A stretch of 25,150 nucleotides of DNA from JBBQFD01 sp038321575 (GTDB lineage Bacteria; Bacillota_I; Bacilli_A; RF39; UBA660). The stretch spans positions 1 through 25,150 of the forward strand of contig JBBQFD010000009.1 of NCBI GenBank assembly GCA_038321575.1. Direction: 5' to 3'. The position numbers and the translations under genes were made by a program. The notes below the pieces were generated by a model. It saw nothing but the letters and a program-made list of their open reading frames with translations, did no database searches and was not told the DNA's origin. This document shows positions 15,096 to 23,649 of this stretch, piece by piece (positions within the stretch are counted from its first letter, which is position 1; each line of letters starts with the position of its first letter).

Positions 15096-15908
15096 ATGAA
15101 AATTATTGAAATTATTATCTTAGGTCTTGTTCAAGGAATTGGTGAATTTTTACCTATTTCCTCATCAGCACATTTAATTATATTTCGTGATTTATTAGGA
15201 ATAGGTAAGAGTTTATCTGATAATGTAGCGCTTGCTTTTGATGTAGCCTTACATTTAGGAACTTTGCTCGCTATTGTTTTATATTTCTTTAAAGATTTTT
15301 TAAATATTGCAAAAGCAGGTTTAACTAAAGGTGTTAAAACCTCTGATGGTAAATTAATGTGGTTATTAGTTTTAGCTACGATTCCTGGTGCAACATTTGG
15401 ATATTTATTTCAAGATTCTATTGAAGGGGCATTACGTACTAATTATTTATTGATCGCATTGTCACTTGCTTTTATGGGCGTTATTATTTATTTAATTGAT
15501 AAATATGCCGCTACCAAAAAAGAAGTCAATCAACTTAATTTAGTTGATGCTATTATTATTGGATTAGCACAAGTATTTGCTCTTATTCCTGGTTTTTCAA
15601 GATCAGGAACGACCATTGCAGCTGGTCGTAGTCGTAATTTAAAACGAGAAGATGCTGCTAAGTTTTCCTTTTATTTATCAGTTCCAATTGTTTTAGGTGC
15701 CGTTTTAGTAACACTATTAAAATCAGCAACTATTGTTGTAATCAAGGCTAATCTTGGTGTCTTTATTTTAGGTATATTAGTTGCCTTTTTATCGGGGTTA
15801 GTATGTATTAAATATTTATTACAATATTTAAAAACACATGATTTTAAAATATTTATGTGGTACCGCATTATATTTGCTATTATAATTGTTCTAATAACTA
15901 TCCTATAA
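15096..15908 (+). CDS. uppP: Undecaprenyl-diphosphate phosphatase (BacA/UppP)
   Basis: A 270-residue polytopic membrane enzyme. The catalytic segments are GLVQGIGEFLPISSSAHL near the N-terminus (Glu-rich plus Ser-Ser-Ser) and PGFSRSGTT (about 166-174) with the conserved Arg. It dephosphorylates undecaprenyl diphosphate to recycle the lipid carrier and confers bacitracin tolerance. The length matches the family. ATG 15096 has a TAGGAGA site. murG follows after 34 nt with no terminator, so carrier recycling and lipid II synthesis are likely co-transcribed; murG also has its own -10 element. Confidence 0.96.
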   Translation: MKIIEIIILGLVQGIGEFLPISSSAHLIIFRDLLGIGKSLSDNVALAFDVALHLGTLLAIVLYFFKDFLNIAKAGLTKGVKTSDGKLMWLLVLATIPGATFGYLFQDSIEGALRTNYLLIALSLAFMGVIIYLIDKYAATKKEVNQLNLVDAIIIGLAQVFALIPGFSRSGTTIAAGRSRNLKREDAAKFSFYLSVPIVLGAVLVTLLKSATIVVIKANLGVFILGILVAFLSGLVCIKYLLQYLKTHDFKIFMWYRIIFAIIIVLITIL

Positions 15909-15916
15909 ATCAAATA

Positions 15917-15925
15917 TGATATAAT
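15917..15925 (+). promoter_or_regulatory. Internal extended -10 promoter of murG
   Basis: TGA then TATAAT (15920-15925), 17 nt before the murG ATG. No -35 match. Confidence 0.5.
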
Positions 15926-15942
15926 TATTAAGGAGTGATGAT

Positions 15943-17025
15943 ATGAGAGTTGTAATAAGTGCCGGTGGTACTGGTGGTCATATATATCCAGCTATCGCCA
16001 TCATAAATAAAATTAGATTACAGGAACCTAATAGTGAATTTCTTTATATAGGAACGCATAATCGTATGGAAAAAGATATTATTCCCGCTTTAAATATTCC
16101 TTATGAAGCAATTAAAGTATATGGTTTTAATCGTCGTTATATGTTAAGAAATATTAAGAATATCTTTTTATTAATTAAAGGATATCGAAGAAGTCGTAAA
16201 TTAATTAAGCGATTTAATCCAGATGTTGTTATTGGAGTAGCTGGTTATGTTACCGTACCAGTTATTTTAGCAGCATCAAGACTTAAATATAAGACATTTA
16301 TTCATGAACAAAATAGTGTTCCTGGAAAAGCTAATAAATTTTTGAGTAAATATGCCACTAAAATTGGTATATCATTTAAATCAACCATTAGTTTCTTTCC
16401 TGCTAGCAAAACCATATTCACTGGTAATCCATGTAGTGAAGAAGCTATCAATAAACCAGCCATGACTAAAGAAGAACTAGGCTTATCAGTAAATAAGCGA
16501 TTAGTATATATTGTTATGGGATCACTTGGTGCGACCAAAATTAGTAATATTCTAATTGAAACACTACCATTATTTGAACCGAAAAGTTATGAAGTAATTT
16601 TTGTGACTGGTAAAGATTCTTATGAAGATGTTATTAAAAACCCTTTTCCGAGCAATGTAAAAATATTTCCATATATTGATAACCAAACAAGAGTAATGAA
16701 ACTAGCTGACGTTATGGTTTCACGTTGTGGAGCATCAACTTTAAGTGAGATTATTGCTCTTGAAATTCCATCTATCTTAATACCTAGTCCTTATGTCCCT
16801 GATAATCATCAATATAAAAATGCTATGGATCTAATTACAGAAAATGCTGCTGTTTTAATTGAAGAAAAGGATCTTAGTAATATTATATTAGTTAAAATAA
16901 TTGATGATTTAATAGGCAATACCGAAAAAATAAAAGAAATGAAAGCCAAACTTAATAAAATGTCTATTCCCAACAGTGCCAGTAAGATATATGAAATTTT
17001 AAGCAGCTTAGTAGAATGGAAGTAA
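15943..17025 (+). CDS. murG: UDP-GlcNAc:lipid I N-acetylglucosaminyltransferase MurG
   Basis: A 360-residue GT28 enzyme. The N-terminal GGTGGHIYPA (8-17) forms the lipid I-side glycine loop and HEQNS follows. The C-terminal half has the UDP-GlcNAc site: VMGSLGA, SRCGASTLSEI and PSPYVPDNHQYKNA. It adds GlcNAc to lipid I on the cytoplasmic face to form lipid II. The usual SRAGA reads SRCGA here. ATG 15943 has AAGGAGTGAT upstream. murB starts 2 nt after its stop, so this is a murG-murB-ftsQ unit without the murD and ftsW genes often found before murG. Confidence 0.96.
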   Translation: MRVVISAGGTGGHIYPAIAIINKIRLQEPNSEFLYIGTHNRMEKDIIPALNIPYEAIKVYGFNRRYMLRNIKNIFLLIKGYRRSRKLIKRFNPDVVIGVAGYVTVPVILAASRLKYKTFIHEQNSVPGKANKFLSKYATKIGISFKSTISFFPASKTIFTGNPCSEEAINKPAMTKEELGLSVNKRLVYIVMGSLGATKISNILIETLPLFEPKSYEVIFVTGKDSYEDVIKNPFPSNVKIFPYIDNQTRVMKLADVMVSRCGASTLSEIIALEIPSILIPSPYVPDNHQYKNAMDLITENAAVLIEEKDLSNIILVKIIDDLIGNTEKIKEMKAKLNKMSIPNSASKIYEILSSLVEWK

Positions 17026-17027
17026 AT

Positions 17028-17924
17028 ATGAAAATCATAAATGATATCAAAAAATTAAAAATCGGGCATATTTTAGAAAATATTGATATAAAAGAATATA
17101 CAACCTTTAAAGCAGGTGGTAAAGCCTTAGCTTTAGTATATCCCGATAATATTGAGGGTTTAATTAAACTACTTACTTATTTAAAAACTAATAATATAAA
17201 ACACAAAGTAGTAGGTAATTGCTCAAACTTAATTTTTAGTGATACTGCATATGATGGTGTTTTAATTAAGCTATCAGAGTTTAATCATTTAGATATTAAT
17301 GATCTTACTGTCACCGTTGGTGCTGGTTATAATTTAATCAAATTAGCCATCCGCACAGGTAGAGAAGGACTAACTGGCATGGAATTTGCTGCCGGTATTC
17401 CCGGGACTGTTGGTGGGGCTGTATTTATGAATGCAGGAGCTTATAAAAGTGATATGGGTTATGTTGTTAGTTCTATTAAAGTACTAACACCTGATTATAA
17501 AACTAAGATTATTTATAATAAAGACCTGGATTTTCATTATCGTACCTCTTTTCTTCATAAGAACCCCACATATATTTGTTTAGAAGCAACCTTAGTTTTA
17601 AAACATGGTGACAAACAAATTATTATGGATGTTATTGAAGATCGTAAAAAACGTCGTTTAATGAGTCAACCATTAGAGTTTCCTAGTGCTGGATCAGTTT
17701 TCCGTAATCCCGAAGGTGATTTTGCTGGTCGTTTAATTGAAGAATTAGGATATAAAGGCAAAGGCATTGGCGATGCCATAGTAAGTGAAAAACACGCCAA
17801 CTTTATCATTAATGTCGGTCATGCTAAGGGTGATGATATTAAGCAATTAGTTCGTCAAATACAAGCAGACGTTAAAGATAAATTAGGTGTTGAATTACAA
17901 ATAGAACAAGAGTTTGTAGAATAG
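17028..17924 (+). CDS. murB: UDP-N-acetylenolpyruvoylglucosamine reductase
   Basis: A 298-residue FAD flavoprotein of the type II MurB class. Visible motifs are YTTFKAGGKA near the N-terminus, GNCSNL, GMEFAAGIPGTVGGAV (FAD binding), YRTSF and PSAGSVFRNP with the proton-donating Ser. HANFIIN near the C-terminus is also typical. It reduces the enolpyruvyl group to make UDP-MurNAc with NADPH. Start 17028 (MKIINDIKK) is preferred to 17016, which overlaps murG and lacks a ribosome site; GGAAG at 17018-17022 serves 17028. ftsQ follows after 8 nt. Confidence 0.95.
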   Translation: MKIINDIKKLKIGHILENIDIKEYTTFKAGGKALALVYPDNIEGLIKLLTYLKTNNIKHKVVGNCSNLIFSDTAYDGVLIKLSEFNHLDINDLTVTVGAGYNLIKLAIRTGREGLTGMEFAAGIPGTVGGAVFMNAGAYKSDMGYVVSSIKVLTPDYKTKIIYNKDLDFHYRTSFLHKNPTYICLEATLVLKHGDKQIIMDVIEDRKKRRLMSQPLEFPSAGSVFRNPEGDFAGRLIEELGYKGKGIGDAIVSEKHANFIINVGHAKGDDIKQLVRQIQADVKDKLGVELQIEQEFVE

Positions 17925-17932
17925 GTGATTTT

Positions 17933-18622
17933 ATGTTAAAAAAGCCCATTAAAAATAAACCAAAGAAAAGACGTATATATTTTAAACGTCTTTTAGTGGC
18001 AGCTTTATTAGTATATTGTGTATCATTTATTGCTATTAAACTAATAAATATACCAATAACTAATATCTATATCGAAAATAATTACTTTTTAACTGATCAA
18101 CAAATAATTGATATTGCTAAAGTAGGGGATTATCCACCCTTTTTAAAAGCTTTAAATATATCAATTAAAAATAAATTAGAAAATAATATTTATATTAAAA
18201 GTGCCAGAGTTTATAAGAAAAACTTCACAGAACTGCATATTTATGTAGTTGAGAATAAACCAATCTTTTATAATACTTCACTTAAGAAAACCATTCTTTT
18301 AGATGGCCGTGAGATTGAAGAAAAATATACGGTTGCGACTTTAATTAATTATGTTCCTGATAAGATATATACAACTTTAATTAAGAAAATGGAGTTACTC
18401 ACTAACGATGTTTTAAGTCGTATATCAGAAATTGAATATCGCCCAAATGATGTTGATACAAATCGTTTCTTAATGGCCATGAATGATGGTAATTATGTCT
18501 ATTTGACCCTTAATAAATTTGATAGTATTAATGATTACATTAATATGATGAAGAAATTCGGTAATAAAAAAGGAATATTATACCTTGATTCAGGAGTATA
18601 TTTTGAGATCATGAAAAATTAG
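17933..18622 (+). CDS. ftsQ: Cell division protein FtsQ/DivIB
   Basis: A 229-residue bitopic membrane protein. It has a basic cytoplasmic tail (PIKNKPKKRR), one membrane helix (about 18-40), then an FtsQ-type POTRA domain beginning NIYIENNYFLTDQQI and the beta domain. FtsQ/DivIB links FtsL and DivIC in the division complex outside the membrane. It is shorter than most DivIB proteins (about 260), with very short tails. It follows murB by 8 nt, a classical dcw arrangement, and ends at a terminator that separates it from ftsA. The sequence is poorly conserved as usual, so the call rests on topology, the POTRA start and context. Confidence 0.88.
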   Translation: MLKKPIKNKPKKRRIYFKRLLVAALLVYCVSFIAIKLINIPITNIYIENNYFLTDQQIIDIAKVGDYPPFLKALNISIKNKLENNIYIKSARVYKKNFTELHIYVVENKPIFYNTSLKKTILLDGREIEEKYTVATLINYVPDKIYTTLIKKMELLTNDVLSRISEIEYRPNDVDTNRFLMAMNDGNYVYLTLNKFDSINDYINMMKKFGNKKGILYLDSGVYFEIMKN

Positions 18623-18641
18623 ATGCATAGCATCTTTTTTT
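18621..18641 (+). terminator. Terminator between ftsQ and ftsA
   Basis: AGATGC / GCATCT with an ATA loop and seven T's, starting inside the ftsQ stop codon. Confidence 0.82.
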
Positions 18642-18662
18642 CATTGTTTTATCACTTTTTCT

Positions 18663-18691
18663 TTTACTTTTGAATTAATATATAGTATAAT
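18663..18691 (+). promoter_or_regulatory. Promoter of ftsA-ftsZ
   Basis: TTTACT (18663-18668), 17-nt spacer, TATAAT (18686-18691). Confidence 0.6.
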
Positions 18692-18717
18692 TATTTTAGA
18701 TTATAGGAGATGATAGT

Positions 18718-19965
18718 ATGAAGCATATTTATACTAGTGTGGACATCGGTTCGGACACTATTAAAGTAGTGACCTGTGAACTGTTTAAAAACAAACTTAA
18801 TTTACTAGCCGCATCATCTGTTATGTCTAATGGAATTAAAAAAGGTCTGATTACAGATGTCGAATTAGCCGCTAGTTCATTGAAAGTAGCATTTGATGAA
18901 ATTGAACAAATGCTTGGTATAAAGATAAAAAAAGTAATTGCCTCTGTTCCTAGTTACTTTGTTGATTTTCTAGTCGTAAAAGGCAATATTAAAGTAAGTA
19001 GTGAAGAACAAATAATTGGTAGTGATGAAGTAATTGGTGTATTGCAAGTAGCGGTAGCTCCACACTTATCATCAAGTAAAGAAATGGTAACCATTTTACC
19101 AATTGATTTTAAAATTGATAATAACACTGTGGTACGTGATCCAAAAGGCATGACGGGTGATCAATTAGATGCTCGTGCTATTATGGCCACAACCCCTAAG
19201 AAAAATATTTACTCAGTAGTGAGTTTAATTGAAAGTCTTGGTGTTGAGGTAATTGATATATCATTAAATAGTATTGGTGATGCGTACGCATTTAAAAGTA
19301 AAGAAATCGATGAACAAGTTGGAGCCATTATCAATATTGGTTCTGAAACAACTTCGGTATCACTTTATAATAAAGGCATTATCGTTAAAAATTCAATCAT
19401 TCAATTGGGTGGCCGTAATATCGATAATGATATTTCATATATATATAAAATAGATCGTGCGATTGCTTGCAAAATAAAAGAACGCTTTGCGTTAGCACAC
19501 AAGATGTATGCTCAAGTTAATGATACATATGAAGTTATGAACAATCTTGGTGATATGATTAAAATTAATCAATATGAAGCCTCAGAAATAGCGATGCTTC
19601 GTATCGAAGAAATCTTAACATTAGCTAAAAAAGAAATAAGTGTCTTAACAAATCGTCAAATAGAGTATATAATAATAACAGGTGGTACCAGCAACATGGC
19701 CCATTTTGGATATATTGCTGATGAAGTATTTGGCAAAAGTGCCATTATTGGTAATGTAAAATTAGTGGGTATACGTAATAATAAATATGCATCTGCTGTT
19801 GGTAATATTGTTTATTTTATTAATAAACTTAAATTAAAAGGTAAAGAATATACAATGTTTAGTAAAAGTGATGTTGAAGATTTATCTTCAACTCACAAGA
19901 ATATAATTAATATTTCAAACGAATCAATGTTAGGGAAGGTATTCGGTTACTTTTTCAGCGAATAA
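18718..19965 (+). CDS. ftsA: Cell division protein FtsA
   Basis: A 415-residue actin-like ATPase. The phosphate-1 motif SVDIGSDTIKV lies near the N-terminus, phosphate-2 INIGSETTSVS is at about 204-214, and the adenosine motif IIITGGTSNM is at about 319-328. The 1C subdomain specific to FtsA lies between them (about 85-165). The C-terminus SMLGKVFGYFFSE is the amphipathic membrane-targeting helix that tethers FtsZ to the membrane. ftsZ follows after 11 nt behind AAGGAGG. ATG 18718 has a TAGGAGATGA site. It has its own promoter, uncoupled from ftsQ. Confidence 0.96.
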   Translation: MKHIYTSVDIGSDTIKVVTCELFKNKLNLLAASSVMSNGIKKGLITDVELAASSLKVAFDEIEQMLGIKIKKVIASVPSYFVDFLVVKGNIKVSSEEQIIGSDEVIGVLQVAVAPHLSSSKEMVTILPIDFKIDNNTVVRDPKGMTGDQLDARAIMATTPKKNIYSVVSLIESLGVEVIDISLNSIGDAYAFKSKEIDEQVGAIINIGSETTSVSLYNKGIIVKNSIIQLGGRNIDNDISYIYKIDRAIACKIKERFALAHKMYAQVNDTYEVMNNLGDMIKINQYEASEIAMLRIEEILTLAKKEISVLTNRQIEYIIITGGTSNMAHFGYIADEVFGKSAIIGNVKLVGIRNNKYASAVGNIVYFINKLKLKGKEYTMFSKSDVEDLSSTHKNIINISNESMLGKVFGYFFSE

Positions 19966-19976
19966 GGAGGAAATTT

Positions 19977-21050
19977 ATGTTTGGACTAGAAATGGATCAA
20001 TTAGCAAAAATTAAAGTAATAGGAGTCGGTGGTGGCGGTAATAACGCTGTTAACCGAATGATCGAATCCGGTGTAAAAGGAGTCGATTTCATTGTTGCTA
20101 ATACTGATCTACAAGTTTTAAATGCATCTAAAGCCCCCGTTAAGATTCAAATTGGTTCTGAATTAACCAATGGTCTTGGTGCGGGTGCTAATCCTCAAGT
20201 TGGAAAAGAAGCTGCATTAGAATCTAAAAATGAAATAGTAGCTGCCTTAGATGGTGCTGATATGGTTTTTATTACCTGTGGTATGGGTGGTGGAACCGGT
20301 ACTGGAGCTGCTCCCGTTATTGCGAGCATTGCTCAAGAAATGGGTGCTCTAACTGTAGGTATTGTTACTAAACCATTCTCATTTGAAGGTAAAAAAAGAA
20401 TGGATCAAGCCTTAAATGGTCTTGAAGAATTAAAAAAACATGTTGATACCTTAATTGTTATACCAAATGATCGTTTACGTGAATTAATTGATAAATCTAC
20501 TCCATTATTAGAATCTTTTAAAGAAGTTGATAATGTTTTAAGACGTGGTGTACAATCTATTTCTGATTTAATTGCGGTAGCGGGTTTAATTAACTTAGAC
20601 TTCGCTGATGTTAAAGCAGTTATGGAAAAACGTGGTAATGCTTTAATTGGTATTGGAATTGGTGTTGGTGAAAATAGAGCATCTGATGCTGCTCGTCAAG
20701 CTGTATCTAGTCCACTTTTGGAAACAAGTATAAGTGGTGCTACTGATGCTATTATTAATGTAACTGGTGGTAATAATTTAACTTTATTTGAAGTTGAAGA
20801 AGCAGCCGAAGTTATTCGTACTTCTGCAAACACTGATATTAATACTATCTTTGGTGCAGTTATAAATGAAAACTTAACTGATGAAATAATTGTCACAGTT
20901 ATTGCAACTGGTTTCGAATCAGCTGCCGAACCTTTATATCACGCTTATTCACGTGCAGGGGAAAATCGCAAGGGATTAGACGATGATGATACTGATGGTG
21001 GCAATTCTAATATTGAAATTCCATCATTCTTAAGAAAAGGAAGATTTTAA
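19977..21050 (+). CDS. ftsZ: Cell division GTPase FtsZ
   Basis: A 357-residue tubulin homologue. It has GVGGGGNNAVN at the N-terminus, the GTP-binding GGGTGTGAAP signature (about 106-115) and the synergy loop NLDFADVKAVM, which completes the GTPase site of the next subunit. The C-terminal peptide EIPSFLRKGRF binds FtsA and other partners. The linker between globular core and tail is short (about 25 residues) and Asp-rich (DDDDTDGG). ATG 19977 has AAGGAGGAAA upstream. A terminator follows directly, so ftsZ ends the unit; sepF and ylmD/E, common next in Bacilli, are absent here. Confidence 0.98.
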   Translation: MFGLEMDQLAKIKVIGVGGGGNNAVNRMIESGVKGVDFIVANTDLQVLNASKAPVKIQIGSELTNGLGAGANPQVGKEAALESKNEIVAALDGADMVFITCGMGGGTGTGAAPVIASIAQEMGALTVGIVTKPFSFEGKKRMDQALNGLEELKKHVDTLIVIPNDRLRELIDKSTPLLESFKEVDNVLRRGVQSISDLIAVAGLINLDFADVKAVMEKRGNALIGIGIGVGENRASDAARQAVSSPLLETSISGATDAIINVTGGNNLTLFEVEEAAEVIRTSANTDINTIFGAVINENLTDEIIVTVIATGFESAAEPLYHAYSRAGENRKGLDDDDTDGGNSNIEIPSFLRKGRF

Positions 21051-21061
21051 ATATTAATTAT

Positions 21062-21087
21062 AAAGATAACATTTGTTATCTTTTTTT
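21062..21087 (+). terminator. Terminator after ftsZ
   Basis: AAAGATAAC / GTTATCTTT, ATTT loop, run of T's to 21087. Confidence 0.87.
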
Positions 21088-21138
21088 ATTGTTATTTTTA
21101 ATGATAAGTGTTAACATGTATAAGGCAGGAGGGGTAAT

Positions 21139-21552
21139 ATGGAAGTTGTTAAACACCCAATTCATTATGATAAAAAAACCGATACTCTAAAATTAATTAT
21201 TGATTTAATTAACGAAGATCAAGAATCAATGAGAATAAGTCTAATATTTGCGGAAGATTATTTTAAAAACGATGAAGATTATTCTAAATGTTTAAAAGAT
21301 ATGACCACCATTTTATTAATCATTATTGCAACATTTGATAATATCAAAGAAGTAGAGATTGTTGAATTAATCCTGTGTGATGATGAATCATTTAAAGTAG
21401 TATTTGAAACCAATCGTGAAGATTTTAATTTCAAAACGAAAGATGGCAAATATTTTACGTTTCACCTTCATGATATGGTTTTATATCAATACTTATTAAA
21501 AGAATACAACAAAACTAAAAATCACAAAACGCTCAAAAAGACTACACGCTAG
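21139..21552 (+). CDS. Hypothetical protein, 137 residues
   Basis: I do not recognise this protein. It is acidic (many Glu and Asp in 20-110) with a basic tail (KTKNHKTLKKTTR). One hydrophobic stretch, TTILLIIIATF (about 57-67), is too short and too close to charged segments to be a sure membrane helix. No signal peptide. The ATG has a very strong AGGAGGGG site, so it is likely well translated. It stands alone between the terminator after ftsZ and its own terminator, in the place where sepF often lies in Bacilli, but no SepF-like sequence is seen. Confidence 0.7.
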   Translation: MEVVKHPIHYDKKTDTLKLIIDLINEDQESMRISLIFAEDYFKNDEDYSKCLKDMTTILLIIIATFDNIKEVEIVELILCDDESFKVVFETNREDFNFKTKDGKYFTFHLHDMVLYQYLLKEYNKTKNHKTLKKTTR

Positions 21553-21562
21553 TCTTTTTTTT
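21535..21562 (+). terminator. Terminator overlapping the end of the 21139 gene
   Basis: AAAAAGACTA / TAGTCTTTTT, CACGC loop, eight T's. The stem covers the last codons and the TAG stop. Confidence 0.85.
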
Positions 21563-21569
21563 GTAAGTA

Positions 21570-21578
21570 TGTTATAAT
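21570..21578 (+). promoter_or_regulatory. Extended -10 promoter of the GT4 gene
   Basis: TGT then TATAAT (21573-21578), 16 nt before the start codon. Confidence 0.52.
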
Positions 21579-21594
21579 TTTGTTAGGTGATAAA

Positions 21595-22605
21595 ATGAAA
21601 GTACTCTTACATTCTGATAAAATGAAAGCCATTGAAAAAAGTGGTGTTGGTCGTGATATTAAACATCAAATGAAAGCTTTAGAACTCAATAATGTTGAGT
21701 ATACTACTAATCCCAAGGATGATTATGATATCATCCATATTAATACCATTTTCCCTGAATCATATTTAATGGGTCGTAAGGCTAAAAAAATGGGTAAGAA
21801 AGTTATTTTTCATGCTCATTCGACCGCAGAAGATTTCCGTAATTCATTTAAATTCTCAAATCAAATTGCACCATTATTTAAATGGTGGTTAAAAGTATGT
21901 TATAAATCAGCTGATTTACTATTAACACCAACTCCATATTCAAAAGGATTAATTGAAAATTATGGTTTAAATAAACCTATTATTGCAATATCTAATGGTA
22001 TTGAATTAGAATTCTTTAAAAAAGATGTTGCTGCTGGCGAAAAATTCCGTAAAGATTTTAATTATTTACCAACTGATAAAGTTGTTATGGCAGTTGGATT
22101 ATATATTGAAAGAAAAGGTATCTTAGACTTTGTTGAACTTGCTAGAAGCATGCCTCAATATAAATTTGTTTGGTTTGGTTTTACTAATTTAAGTACCGTA
22201 CCATCAAAAATAAGACAAGCAGTTGAGACTAAATTACCTAATCTATATTTTCCTGGTTATGTGCCAAGAGATGTCTTAAAAGGTGCTTATTCAGGGTGTG
22301 ACTTATTTATCTTTACAACTTATGAAGAAACTGAAGGAATCGTTTTATTAGAAGCCCTTGCGGTTAAGATTCCAGTGTTGATTCGTGATATTCCAATCTA
22401 TGAAGGTTGGTTTCAAGACAATATTAATGTCTATAAAGCACGCTCATTTATAGAGTTTCAAGAACGCATAACTGGTATTCTAGAAGGTAAGTTACCTTCC
22501 TTAGTTGAAAAAGGTTATGAAGTAGCTTATGAACGTGATCTGAAAAATGTTGGTCGTGATTTAAAAACTATATATGAAAACTTAATGAACGGAAAAGTAG
22601 ATTAA
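21595..22605 (+). CDS. GT4-family glycosyltransferase (CpoA/BgsA-like, probably glycolipid)
   Basis: A 336-residue GT-B glycosyltransferase. The N-terminus (MKVLLHSDKMKAIEKSGVGR) and then DYDIIHINT, FHAHSTAEDFRNSF and TPTPYSKGLIENYG recall the CpoA/BgsA type of Gram-positive enzymes that glycosylate diacylglycerol. This match is from memory, not a search. The C-terminal nucleotide-sugar half has GLYIERKGILDFVE and the EETEGIVLLEAL motif (EX7E type). It is cytosolic with no membrane helix and probably peripheral on the membrane. Start ATG 21595 follows AGGTGAT; a TTG at 21580 is closer to the -10 and is rejected. It is a single-gene unit with its own terminator. The exact sugar is unknown. Confidence 0.85.
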   Translation: MKVLLHSDKMKAIEKSGVGRDIKHQMKALELNNVEYTTNPKDDYDIIHINTIFPESYLMGRKAKKMGKKVIFHAHSTAEDFRNSFKFSNQIAPLFKWWLKVCYKSADLLLTPTPYSKGLIENYGLNKPIIAISNGIELEFFKKDVAAGEKFRKDFNYLPTDKVVMAVGLYIERKGILDFVELARSMPQYKFVWFGFTNLSTVPSKIRQAVETKLPNLYFPGYVPRDVLKGAYSGCDLFIFTTYEETEGIVLLEALAVKIPVLIRDIPIYEGWFQDNINVYKARSFIEFQERITGILEGKLPSLVEKGYEVAYERDLKNVGRDLKTIYENLMNGKVD

Positions 22606-22618
22606 ATCTACTTTTTTT
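22593..22618 (+). terminator. Terminator overlapping the end of the GT4 gene
   Basis: AAAAGTAGAT / ATCTACTTTT with the TAA stop codon itself as the loop, then a T-run to 22618. Confidence 0.85.
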
Positions 22619-22626
22619 GATATAAT
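22618..22626 (+). promoter_or_regulatory. Extended -10 promoter of the apbE unit
   Basis: TGA then TATAAT (22621-22626), directly after the previous T-run and 15 nt before the apbE start. Confidence 0.52.
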
Positions 22627-22641
22627 TTAATAGGTGATAAC

Positions 22642-23649
22642 ATGAAGTATATAACAAAAATAGCAATGATTGCAATCGTATCCATTATAGTAATCATGAT
22701 TACTATTTTTATCTTTACTCCTAAGAAATTAGCCTATACTCGTAATCTTTTTTACATGGATACTTACATTAGTGTAAAAGTATATACAACTAATAAAGAT
22801 CTTGCTATGAAAGCCTTAGATAAGGCCGAGTCTATCTATTTAATTTATCATGAATTAACTGATCGTTTTAATTCGTATACAGGAATTAATAATATATATT
22901 ACATTAAACATAATAGTGATAAAACAGCTAATATAATTCTTGATCAAAAGCTATACGATTTAATTAAATATGGAGTTAGTTGGTATGATAAAAGTAATGG
23001 TATTAAAAATATTAATTTAGGTAACTTAATTGATGTGTGGAAAAAATATCGTGATAACGCCTCTGGTGTACCAACCTTAAATGAACTTCAAAATTGTGGT
23101 AGTACCAATATTAAAGATATTGTTTTATTACCTAATAATCAAATTTTAAATAATCATCCTAATATTGATTTAGGATCAATTGCTAAAGGTTATACTACCG
23201 AGTTAGTAGGAGCTTATTTTAAGTCGGTTGGTCTAGATGAATACTTAATTAATGCTGGTGGTAATGTTTTAGTTGGTAATAATTATAAAAACAGTAAATA
23301 TCGCATTGGCATTCAAGATCCAGTTAATTCATCAGATATTTATCAAGTCGTTAAGGGTAATAATATTGCCGTTGTAACTAGCGGTGGCTATCAACGTTAT
23401 TATGAATATAAAGGTGTTAAATACAATCATATTATTGATCCTAGAACCTTGTATCCTGCTAATAACTTCGCATCAGTTACCGTTATTACTAACAATAGTG
23501 CTTTAGGTGATAGTTTATCGCTTGTATTATTTGTTATGAACCTTGAAGAAGGTAAAGCGTATCTTAAACAATTTGATAATGTTGAAGCTATATGGCATAC
23601 TAATGATAATAAAATTATTAGGAGTAGTGGGTTTAGTAAATATGAATAA
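22642..23649 (+). CDS. apbE: FMN:protein transferase ApbE (FmnB-like)
   Basis: A 335-residue enzyme with an N-terminal membrane anchor (about 6-26) and no lipobox, so it is an outside-facing anchored protein. Motifs are DLGSIAKGY (176-184; usually DxGGIAKGY), NAGGN (204-208), SGGYQRYYEY (247-256), HIIDPRTLYPA (263-273) and ALGDSLS (287-293) with a metal-binding Asp. It transfers FMN from FAD to a Ser/Thr of target proteins. The likely substrate is the PplA-like lipoprotein encoded at 24562. The next gene begins 8 nt before its stop. In flavin electron-transfer loci of Listeria the matching gene is called fmnB. Confidence 0.93.
   Translation: MKYITKIAMIAIVSIIVIMITIFIFTPKKLAYTRNLFYMDTYISVKVYTTNKDLAMKALDKAESIYLIYHELTDRFNSYTGINNIYYIKHNSDKTANIILDQKLYDLIKYGVSWYDKSNGIKNINLGNLIDVWKKYRDNASGVPTLNELQNCGSTNIKDIVLLPNNQILNNHPNIDLGSIAKGYTTELVGAYFKSVGLDEYLINAGGNVLVGNNYKNSKYRIGIQDPVNSSDIYQVVKGNNIAVVTSGGYQRYYEYKGVKYNHIIDPRTLYPANNFASVTVITNNSALGDSLSLVLFVMNLEEGKAYLKQFDNVEAIWHTNDNKIIRSSGFSKYE

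Noticed and set aside
23627..23641. GTG at 23627 as the start of the NusG-II gene.
   Set aside because: Only 2 nt separate it from AGGAG, too close for initiation; the ATG at 23642 begins at the family-like N-terminus.
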